This document shows, in pieces, positions 7,756-13,785 of a stretch of DNA of 15,156 nucleotides. The position numbers and the translations under genes were made by a program. The notes under the pieces were generated by a model, which saw nothing but the letters and a program-made list of their open reading frames with translations, did no database searches and was not told where the DNA came from. Origin of the DNA: Chloroflexota bacterium (GTDB lineage Bacteria; Chloroflexota; Anaerolineae; Anaerolineales; E44-bin32); assembly GCA_026390045.1 (NCBI GenBank), contig JAPLGR010000091.1, positions 1 through 15,156 on the forward strand. The letters run 5' to 3'. Position 1 is the first letter of the stretch. Each line of letters starts with the position of its first letter.

Positions 7756-8730
7756 CTACTGCAGCCGTTCGGCAACGTAGATGTCGGCCTCGATCATCTC
7801 TCCGTCGCGGTAGAAGTGATGCACGAAGTACAGGTTGCCCTGCGCGTCGAGCGTAGGTTCACCGGCGAAGTGATCTACGATCAACTCCGGCTCACTCCAG
7901 CCATCCCCTGAGCGAAGCGACCGGAAGATGGCCGGTGCCCCGAGGTACTGGCGAGTGAACCAGAGCTGCCCGCCGTCGGGTGTGACGTAGGGCCAGCCCT
8001 CATCCGCGTCTGTGTTGATCTCGGGAACATTGGCGGACGGCGACCAGGTGCCATCGGCGTTCCGGTCTACCCGCCATATGTCGCGGCCACCCGCGCCGGC
8101 GTTCCGGTCGGAGTGGAAGTACAGCGTTTGGCCGTCCGATGTGAAGTGCAGCTCCCCGACCTGGCCATCCTGTGGAAGCTGCGAGTCAGCCCGCTGCCAG
8201 TCGCTCCACGCTCCGTCGATCAGGCCGGCGGCGAACCAGTGGATTCCGCTCCATCCCTCGCGTGCAGAGCAGAACCAAAGACGGTCGACCAGGACGTCGG
8301 CGCAGCCATCCAGCGCAACCCTGCCGGGGTCTTGCAGCATCACGCGCTGCGGGTTGTCCCAGCCCGACCCGGCGGGAGTGGCAACGTAGATCCCGCTGAC
8401 GCCATCGAGCAGCTGCTCTTCCGCCGGCGTGGAGGCCGAAGGCGCGAAGTAGAAGTAGAAGCGGCCATCGGGGGCGACGAACGGCGAATCCTCAAGGCCG
8501 GCGGTGTTGATCGGCCCGGGCATGGGGACAGGTTCGGAGTATTCGAATGAGTGCAGCACAGGGGGATAGACGTCGTCCTCAGGCGTCTGCTTGACCGCGT
8601 TAGCGGGGATGGCGCTAAGCCTGTCTCCTCCGGGCGTAGGGATCGCGGTAGATGCGCCGGGCGAACCGCATGCCCACGATCCAACCATCAGCAGTACGAG
8701 AAGGCTGAGCGAGGTCCGCCTTGAGAGCAT
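7756..8730 (-). CDS. Predicted lipoprotein with PD40/WD40-like beta-propeller repeats
   Basis: A 324-residue secreted protein. The N-terminus has two Arg, a hydrophobic core (LSLLVLLMVGSWA) and Cys21 in a somewhat imperfect lipobox (SWAC, Trp at -2), then a Ser/Pro/Thr linker, consistent with a membrane-anchored lipoprotein. The body contains repeated blade signatures: PDGRFYFYF, VGELHFTSDGQTLYFHSDR, RDIWRVDR, GWPYVTPDGGQLWFTRQ, AIFRSL and LDAQGNLYFVHHF. These resemble PD40 (TolB-like) propeller repeats. No catalytic residues can be assigned; such domains usually bind ligands or proteins outside the membrane. The start lies 6 bases after the stop of the membrane-protein gene upstream, so the two are probably co-transcribed. 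It is the last gene of the - strand run and converges with thyX. Confidence 0.8.
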   Translation of the reverse strand: MLSRRTSLSLLVLLMVGSWACGSPGASTAIPTPGGDRLSAIPANAVKQTPEDDVYPPVLHSFEYSEPVPMPGPINTAGLEDSPFVAPDGRFYFYFAPSASTPAEEQLLDGVSGIYVATPAGSGWDNPQRVMLQDPGRVALDGCADVLVDRLWFCSAREGWSGIHWFAAGLIDGAWSDWQRADSQLPQDGQVGELHFTSDGQTLYFHSDRNAGAGGRDIWRVDRNADGTWSPSANVPEINTDADEGWPYVTPDGGQLWFTRQYLGAPAIFRSLRSGDGWSEPELIVDHFAGEPTLDAQGNLYFVHHFYRDGEMIEADIYVAERLQ

Positions 8731-8736
8731 GCCCTC

Positions 8737-9507
8737 TCAACTCTGGAGTGCGGTGAGGACGCCGCTGGTCAACGCGAGTTGGGCGATGTGGTAGAGGACG
8801 TGGGTCGTCACGCGGCGGCCAGGGAGGGGGGCAACGAAGCGATCCCAGACCAGCGACACATCGGAGGCGAAGAAGGCCAGCCCACCGAACGCGATCCACG
8901 CCGCGCCGCCTGCCAGCCAGGACGGATGCAGGAGTGTGCCCACCGAGGCCCACAGCATCCCTCCGAGCACGACTGCGTAGATGGCCACAGGGATCACCAG
9001 CTTGGGCCGGCCCGATCGGCGCAGGCCCGCGCGCACCGGCGGCAGGAGCAGCGCCAGCAGGATGGCGATGCCGGCGGCCACGAGCCACTCGCCCGGCGCC
9101 AGCCGTCCTCGATCCCGCGTGAACGCAGCGATGTAGCTCAGATGCGCCAGCAGGAACAGCACCAGCCCGGCGAAGAAGCTTCCCGACGGCAGCATGAGCA
9201 GGACGTCTCCGGCGAGTGAGAAGAGCAGCGCCGCCAGGACCAACACGGTTGGGATGGAGAAAGCCATCCCTGCACCCGCGCCGAAGATCAACCAGGCGAT
9301 CAAGAACACCATGGTCAGCGGCTTGCCGACATACTCGAGCCACGGCCGGCGCGCGCCGACGCCGATCCAGTCGATGACGGCGGCCAGGACGGCGAGGGCA
9401 GGCAATACCACCAGCATCATTCCTGCGGCGGAATCTGCCGCTGGAGACTGCATTCCCATGGCGCCATGCAGCACAGCGGCTGCAGGCCAATCAACCACGC
9501 AACTCAT
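8737..9507 (-). CDS. YhhN/TMEM86 family membrane protein (lysoplasmalogenase-like)
   Basis: A 256-residue integral membrane protein with about eight hydrophobic segments. Family features include a KPLTMVFL segment, SLAGDVLLML, FFAGLVLFLLAHLSYIAAF and a late FASDVSLVWDRF. These correspond to the conserved KP, GD, H-Y and SD positions of the YhhN/TMEM86 family, whose characterised members hydrolyse the vinyl-ether bond of lysoplasmalogens. Activity here is inferred. ATG 9507 is chosen because GGGAGG lies 7 bases upstream; the frame stays open to 9630, but that would overlap the lyase gene and add a non-membrane stretch. It starts 19 bases after the lyase gene ends. Membrane-lipid turnover fits next to a lipoprotein gene, but no pathway is evident. 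Confidence 0.85.
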   Translation of the reverse strand: MSCVVDWPAAAVLHGAMGMQSPAADSAAGMMLVVLPALAVLAAVIDWIGVGARRPWLEYVGKPLTMVFLIAWLIFGAGAGMAFSIPTVLVLAALLFSLAGDVLLMLPSGSFFAGLVLFLLAHLSYIAAFTRDRGRLAPGEWLVAAGIAILLALLLPPVRAGLRRSGRPKLVIPVAIYAVVLGGMLWASVGTLLHPSWLAGGAAWIAFGGLAFFASDVSLVWDRFVAPLPGRRVTTHVLYHIAQLALTSGVLTALQS

Positions 9508-9526
9508 GTGTGCGCCTCCCGTGCGC

Positions 9527-10924
9527 TCATGCGGAATCTGCTGCGCCCAGCCGCTGGCGCAGTGCGCGGGCAAGGGCTCGGGCGCGATCCGGGGCCTGCC
9601 CCACGTAGCTGCGCATATCGAGCAGCTCACGCATCCGCGAGGGTTGCACGTAGCGAAGAAGGACGGTGTCGGTGGTCAGTTGATTGAGGAGTGGATTAGG
9701 GCGGCCGCCCCGCACCGCCTCCCTAGCAGTGACCAGGTGCTGGCGAAGCCGGTCGCGCACCTGCTCGCGTTCGGCTCCGGCGCGCATCAGGGCCGAGGCG
9801 ATCCGCTCGGCCGCTGCGAATGGCCCGTGTGCATCCAGGAGCGCTGCCGCCTGCGCCTCATCCACCTGGAGGCCGGTCACGATACCCTCAGACAGGATCA
9901 GCATCTGCTCTGCAGCAAGAAACGCTACAGGAATCGAGCTGCGCCAGTTCGCCGAGTCGTCCAGCGCGCGCTCGAGCAGAGCGTCGGCTGCGTTGTGCCA
10001 TGCGGCCCCTGGCAGCGACGCAACGAGCCGAGCCAGCAGACATGCTTCCTCGGCCTTCACCGGACTGCATTCGTACGTCGCCGCCATGGATGCGGTGGCA
10101 GTGTCGCCGGACGGGTCAGACGCGATCCTTCCCAGGCCGGGTGACTGCATCAACTGCAGCTCGAACGCGAACTTGTGCAGCGAGGCGGCCAGTGCGGCCA
10201 GTGCGCTCAACAGCTCATAGTCCTGGACGCGCGGGTAGGTCTGCGAAGCCACCGGGTGGGATTCGATGCCCAGCGCGTTCAGCACGGAAGCCTCGAACGT
10301 CTCGAAAGTGACGCCGGTTCCCTGCAGCAGTTCGATGAATGGCGCGCCGGTGCCCACCGCGCCGCGCATACCCTTGCCGCGCAACTGCACGCGCAGCCGC
10401 GCCAACGCCTCGAAGTGGCCGAGAAGATCCTGAGCGCAGACTGCCAGGCGGTATCCGAGCGTCGTCGGCTCGGCGGGCTGCAAGTGGGCGTAGCCGAGGA
10501 CGATCACCTCGGCGGTGGCGTCGATCCGGGCAGCAAACGCCAGCAGCACGGCGCGCAGCCTGCCGAGCAGCAGGCCCATGGCTGCCCGCTGACGGGCGAC
10601 ATCGGCGTTGTCCATCACGTCTGCCGATGTAAGCCCCCAGTGCAGCACGCTTCCACCGATCGGACATTGTCCGGCGTAGACCTGTCGTTCGGCCATCACA
10701 TCTTCGATGCCCGCCGCCTCGAGCTCGGCCGAGCGTGCGAGGTCAATCGTGTCCACGTGGGCGCGCAGATCCTCGACCTGCGGCGTTGTGATCAGCCCGG
10801 CAGACGCCTGCACCTCAGCCACTGCCAGCCAGATGCGCCGCCATGTCCGGCGGCGCGCCGCCTCCGACCAAACGGCCCGCATCTCGTCCGAGCCAAAGCG
10901 CGAGGTGAATGGCGACAGATCCAT
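9527..10924 (-). CDS. Adenylosuccinate lyase-like protein (aspartase/fumarase superfamily) with altered signature loop
   Basis: A 465-residue protein. Its architecture follows adenylosuccinate lyase (PurB), which acts twice in purine synthesis: HWGLTSADVMDNA (95-107), GYAHLQPAEPTTLGYR (144-159, catalytic-type His147), GKGMRGAVGTGAPF (183-196), SQTYPRVQDYELLSALA (227-243) and ERALDDSANWR (318-328, like the animal enzyme). The superfamily signature, normally GSSxMPxKxNP, is replaced by ASMAATYECSP (278-288), losing the Pro, Lys and Asn. It may be a true but divergent PurB, a paralogue with another substrate, or inactive. ATG 10924 has AGAGGA 4 bases upstream. An in-frame ATG at 10960 overlaps the methyltransferase stop as ATGA and would add 12 residues. 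Confidence 0.75.
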   Translation of the reverse strand: MDLSPFTSRFGSDEMRAVWSEAARRRTWRRIWLAVAEVQASAGLITTPQVEDLRAHVDTIDLARSAELEAAGIEDVMAERQVYAGQCPIGGSVLHWGLTSADVMDNADVARQRAAMGLLLGRLRAVLLAFAARIDATAEVIVLGYAHLQPAEPTTLGYRLAVCAQDLLGHFEALARLRVQLRGKGMRGAVGTGAPFIELLQGTGVTFETFEASVLNALGIESHPVASQTYPRVQDYELLSALAALAASLHKFAFELQLMQSPGLGRIASDPSGDTATASMAATYECSPVKAEEACLLARLVASLPGAAWHNAADALLERALDDSANWRSSIPVAFLAAEQMLILSEGIVTGLQVDEAQAAALLDAHGPFAAAERIASALMRAGAEREQVRDRLRQHLVTAREAVRGGRPNPLLNQLTTDTVLLRYVQPSRMRELLDMRSYVGQAPDRARALARALRQRLGAADSA

Positions 10925-10956
10925 CGATTCCTCTGGACGCGGCGTAGCAGCCGGTC

Positions 10957-11853
10957 TCATGGTTTGACCTGCGCGAGCCGGCGGCGCGCCAGCACGGTGT
11001 AATCCTTGTGGTTGTCAAAGCCGATGTAGTAGCGGCCGAGGCGCTTGGCCGCGAGGCACGTCGTCCCTGAACCACAGAAGGGATCAAGCACAACATCGCC
11101 GCGGAAGGTGTAGAGCTCGATCAGCCGCCGGGGCAGTTCCTCCGGGAACGGCGCCGGGTGCCCGATCTGACGGGCGGACACGGCGGGGAAGGTCCACACG
11201 CTCTTGGTCCACTCCAGGAAGTCATCCCTGCTCAGCGTGTTCTTGCGACCCTTCCCGGGGCGAGCGAATGTCTCCTTAGAGAATACCAGGATGTACTCGT
11301 GAATGTCGCGCAGCACTGGATTGGCCGCTGATCGCCAGGATCCCCAGGCGGTCGAAGGGCTGGCGCTGCTGGCCTTGTTCCAGATGATCTCACCGCGCAT
11401 CAGGTAGCCGATCTCTAGCATGTCCTGCACGACGAAGGCATGCAGAGGGATGTAGGGCTTGCGGCCGAGGTTGGCGAGGTTGACGCACGCCCGTCCGCCT
11501 GAGACGAGCACGCGATAGGTCTCGGAGAACACGCTCCGCAGCAGTTCCCGGTACTCGTCCAGTGTCAGGTTCCGGTCGTATTCTTTGCCGGCGTTGTAGG
11601 GAGGGGATGTGACCATCAGGTGCACGCAGCCGTCAGGCAGAGCGACCATCCGTTCTGAGGACTGGCAGATCACATGGTCGAGGTGCGACTCGGGGACGGG
11701 CTGTTCCGGGGCCGCCGCCGAACCAGATGCCGGCTGGGGGTAGATCCTGCCGGCGTAGAAGGAGGATGAGTCGTGGCTGATCCGGCCGGGCGAGCCGAAG
11801 GCGCTGGTGGAGGTGCGCCGAGTCGTCTTCCTTCGGCGCGCCTCACTGCTCAT
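10957..11853 (-). CDS. Orphan beta-class site-specific DNA methyltransferase (N4-cytosine or N6-adenine)
   Basis: A 298-residue methyltransferase that transfers methyl from AdoMet to an exocyclic amino group in DNA. Catalytic motif IV, TSPPYN (82-87), comes first and AdoMet motif I, DPFCGSGTT (257-265) with a following GFD (278-280), comes last: the beta-class order. SPPY is frequent in N4-cytosine enzymes, whereas DPPY is typical of N6-adenine ones, so m4C is somewhat favoured. Residues 1-55 are Ser/Arg/Pro-rich and look unstructured. Conserved-looking blocks lie between (GEIIWNKASSASPSTAWGSW; HPAPFPEELPRRLI). Target sequence cannot be read from this. No restriction endonuclease lies beside it. 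Its ATG is inside the end of era (11-base overlap), so translation is likely coupled. Confidence 0.9.
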   Translation of the reverse strand: MSSEARRRKTTRRTSTSAFGSPGRISHDSSSFYAGRIYPQPASGSAAAPEQPVPESHLDHVICQSSERMVALPDGCVHLMVTSPPYNAGKEYDRNLTLDEYRELLRSVFSETYRVLVSGGRACVNLANLGRKPYIPLHAFVVQDMLEIGYLMRGEIIWNKASSASPSTAWGSWRSAANPVLRDIHEYILVFSKETFARPGKGRKNTLSRDDFLEWTKSVWTFPAVSARQIGHPAPFPEELPRRLIELYTFRGDVVLDPFCGSGTTCLAAKRLGRYYIGFDNHKDYTVLARRRLAQVKP

Positions 11854-12760
11854 GGCTCAGGTAGCCAAACTGCTGCAGTGCGCCCTCAGACTGCCTCCAG
11901 CCGCGAAGGACCTTGACGCGCAGGTCGAGGTAGATCTGACGGCCGGACATTTCCTCGATCAGCTTGCGGGACTTGGTGCCGATCTCGTGGATCATGCGGC
12001 CGTGCCGGCCAATGACAATCGCCTTCTGCGATTCCCGCTCCACGAACAGCACGGCGGAGACATAGGCGCGCTCCTCTGAGCGTTCCTTGAACTCCTCCAC
12101 CTCGACCGCCACGCTGTGTGGGACCTCGCCGTGGAGCAGGCTCATGGCTGCTGCGCGAATCAGTTCGCCGGCCAGATCCCGCTCGTAGGTCGGCGTGAGT
12201 TCCTCGGCCGGATAGTACTGGGGCCCGAAGGGGAGCATGGCGACCAGTCGCTCGATCAGGCTGGAGCAGCCGTCGCCACGCGTGGCCGAGACCGCCCAGG
12301 CCTCGGCCTCCGGGAGCAGGGCGGCATAGGCGGCGGCTTGCGCGGAGAGATCCGCGGGGTCCACCAGGTCCGACTTGTTCAGTGCCAGCAGGATTGGATG
12401 GGATCCGGAGGACGCGCGCACTCGTTCTACTGCAAGCCCGTCGTCCGCGCTTGGGCTCGCTGACAGGTCGAAGACCAGCATGACCACATCGGTATCGGTG
12501 ATCATGTCCCGCGCGACGGCGTTCATTCGCTCGCCCAGCCGGTCGTGTGGCGTGTGGATGCCAGGGGTATCAACCAGGATGACCTGCGCGTGAGGCAAGG
12601 TGAGGATCCCCAGCTGCCGGCGGCGGGTCGTCTGAGGGCGGGGAGAGACGGGCGCCACGGGTTGACCGAGCGCAGCGTTGATGAGAGAGGACTTCCCCGT
12701 GCTCGGGCGGCCCACAATGGCGACAAAGCCGGATCGGAAGGCTGGGTCTGCTGTGGTCAT
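11843..12760 (-). CDS. era: GTPase Era
   Basis: A 305-residue GTPase that binds 16S rRNA near its 3' end and assists 30S assembly. The G domain shows G1 GRPSTGKSS (17-25), a G2-type SPRPQTTRR (39-47), G3 DTPGI (64-68), G4 NKSD (128-131) and G5 SAT (158-160). A C-terminal KH domain follows with GRHG (251-254) and the YLDLRVKV strand. The first motif is GRPSTGKS rather than the common GRPNVGKS, a tolerated variation. ATG 12760 is chosen because it sits right before RSGFVAIVGRP and just 7 bases after a -10 box; upstream extension would read through the promoter. Era is the first gene of a five-gene - strand run. Confidence 0.95.
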   Translation of the reverse strand: MTTADPAFRSGFVAIVGRPSTGKSSLINAALGQPVAPVSPRPQTTRRRQLGILTLPHAQVILVDTPGIHTPHDRLGERMNAVARDMITDTDVVMLVFDLSASPSADDGLAVERVRASSGSHPILLALNKSDLVDPADLSAQAAAYAALLPEAEAWAVSATRGDGCSSLIERLVAMLPFGPQYYPAEELTPTYERDLAGELIRAAAMSLLHGEVPHSVAVEVEEFKERSEERAYVSAVLFVERESQKAIVIGRHGRMIHEIGTKSRKLIEEMSGRQIYLDLRVKVLRGWRQSEGALQQFGYLSHEQ

Positions 12761-12767
12761 CCCTACT

Positions 12768-12796
12768 ATTGTCCAGGGAAGGGCGAGGAGTGTCAA
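12768..12796 (-). promoter_or_regulatory. Sigma70-type promoter of era, probably giving a leaderless mRNA
   Basis: Reading the - strand, TTGACA (12796-12791) is followed after exactly 17 bases by GACAAT (12773-12768). Only 7 bases (AGTAGGG) separate this -10 box from the era ATG at 12760, so transcription should start at or next to the ATG. There is no good Shine-Dalgarno sequence. This is seen directly; the leaderless start is inferred. Confidence 0.6.
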
Positions 12797-12819
12797 GCTG
12801 CCCCGGGCGTCTGGCGGCC

Positions 12820-12841
12820 GTGACACGCAGGAAGGTGACAC
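12820..12841 (+). repeat. Direct repeat GTGACAC x2 in the divergent era/DUF47 promoter region
   Basis: GTGACAC occurs at 12820-12826 and again at 12835-12841, a 15-base period. An inverted copy, GTGTCA, lies at 12790-12795 and overlaps the era -35 box. If the TATAAT at 12867 is used, the second repeat centres near -40 and the first near -55, positions typical of activator sites. The regulator is unknown; the arrangement does not match the enterobacterial Pho box period of 11. Confidence 0.4.
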
Positions 12842-12866
12842 ACTCCCCAAGGTCCATCAGGCAGGC

Positions 12867-12872
12867 TATAAT
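12867..12872 (+). promoter_or_regulatory. -10 box (TATAAT) of the DUF47 gene
   Basis: A perfect TATAAT in a GC-rich intergenic region, about 100 bases before the DUF47 ATG. At the expected distance upstream (around 12844-12849) there is only TCCCCA, so no -35 box is recognisable. A perfect -10 with no -35, preceded by TGACAC repeats, suggests an activator-dependent promoter (inference). Confidence 0.5.
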
Positions 12873-12972
12873 CGCAGGCAAGCACAAACCTTAGCTGGGC
12901 GCGGCATTGTGGTCTGCACCGGCAAACCGCCCGACCCCAGGTGATCATTTCGAGGGCATGCGAAAGGGCGCC

Positions 12973-13593
12973 ATGAGCATCTTCAGCCGCAAGAAGACCG
13001 ACCGTTTCACCGAGTTGCTGCTCAAGCAGGCTGAGTACTCGCTTGAGGGCATGCAGCTCTTGCTCCAGTACGTCAAGAACCCGGATGATGCCCTGGCGCG
13101 CCAGGTGTCGGAGGTGGAGGGCCAAGCCGACGAAGTACGCCGTATCCTGATCGATGAACTAAACCGGACGTTTGTCACCCCGATCGACCGTGAGGACATC
13201 TTCGCCCTCTCCGGGACCGTGGACGATGTGCTCGACTACGCCTACTCGACGGTTGAGGAGATGACGCTGCTCAAGGTGCAGCCGAACGCCTACATTGAGC
13301 GAATGGTGTCGCTGATGACCGACGCTGCCCGCGAGCTGCACAACGCCATCGCCCGGCTGGAGGACCACCCTCAAGTGGCCACCGACCACGCCGTGCGTGC
13401 CAAGGCGCTCGAGAACCGCATGGAGACCGTCTACCGCGACGCGATCGCCGACCTGTTCAAGTCGCCTCGCGACATGGACCATGTGGTGGAGATGTTCAAG
13501 CTGCGCGAGATCTACCGGCACCTGTCGAACGCCGCCGACCGCGGGGACGCCGCAGCCAACGTGATCGCCGATATCGTGGTCAAGAAGATGTAA
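12973..13593 (+). CDS. DUF47 family (PhoU-like) protein
   Basis: A 206-residue, almost wholly helical protein of the DUF47/PhoU-like family, at the usual length of about 205. It opens with MSIFSRKKTDRFTELLLKQAEY, typical of the family, and has two PhoU-like helical bundles with acidic metal-binding style positions (EVEGQADEVRR; FVTPIDREDIFALSGTVDDVLDY; KALENRMETVYRDAI; KLREIYRHLSNAADRGDAAANVI). Family members are usually encoded beside a low-affinity PitA-type phosphate transporter and are thought to modulate it; no transporter gene follows here. ATG 12973 has GAAAGGG upstream; an in-frame ATG at 12958 is possible. It is transcribed divergently from era and followed by strong hairpins. Confidence 0.9.
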   Translation: MSIFSRKKTDRFTELLLKQAEYSLEGMQLLLQYVKNPDDALARQVSEVEGQADEVRRILIDELNRTFVTPIDREDIFALSGTVDDVLDYAYSTVEEMTLLKVQPNAYIERMVSLMTDAARELHNAIARLEDHPQVATDHAVRAKALENRMETVYRDAIADLFKSPRDMDHVVEMFKLREIYRHLSNAADRGDAAANVIADIVVKKM

Positions 13594-13644
13594 GGGGAAA
13601 GACAAACGATCTGCTCTCGGCCGTCGGTGATTGGCCGTGAGCCG

Positions 13645-13670
13645 ATCCGGAGGGGCGGCCCCCTCCGGAT
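13645..13670. repeat. Perfect 11-bp inverted repeat downstream of the DUF47 gene
   Basis: Arms ATCCGGAGGGG (13645-13655) and CCCCTCCGGAT (13660-13670) flank a CGGC loop. The stem is very stable but neither side has a T-tract, so it may protect the mRNA 3' end, aid Rho-dependent ending or act with the next hairpin. Confidence 0.6.
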
Positions 13671-13685
13671 GCACCAAGGAGAACC

Positions 13686-13713
13686 AGCGACTCGCCCCAC
13701 ATGGTGAGTCGCT
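13686..13713. terminator. Probable bidirectional intrinsic terminator between the convergent DUF47 and recombinase-like genes
   Basis: Arms AGCGACTC (13686-13693) and GAGTCGCT (13706-13713) pair perfectly and extend inward by a G-T and two G-C pairs, leaving the six-base loop CCACAT. On the + strand GCGTTTAT follows; on the - strand GGTTCTCCTT follows. The U-tracts are short, so termination strength is uncertain. Its place between two converging genes supports the call. The remaining 13714-13785 shows nothing recognisable. Confidence 0.6.
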
Positions 13714-13785
13714 GCGTTTATGGGGTTGCCGTGCGCGGCCTGTTGGCTGCTCGTTCCCGGTCGAGGCTGTTGATTGTGTCCGCCG

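Noticed and set aside
9194..10144. 316-codon + strand open frame opposite the lysoplasmalogenase-like and lyase genes
   Set aside because: It spans two well-supported - strand genes and their junction, and its product has no coherent domain.
12820..12841. GTGACAC repeats as a CRISPR or tandem-repeat array
   Set aside because: Only two 7-base copies are present with a single 8-base interval; this is the scale of a regulator site.
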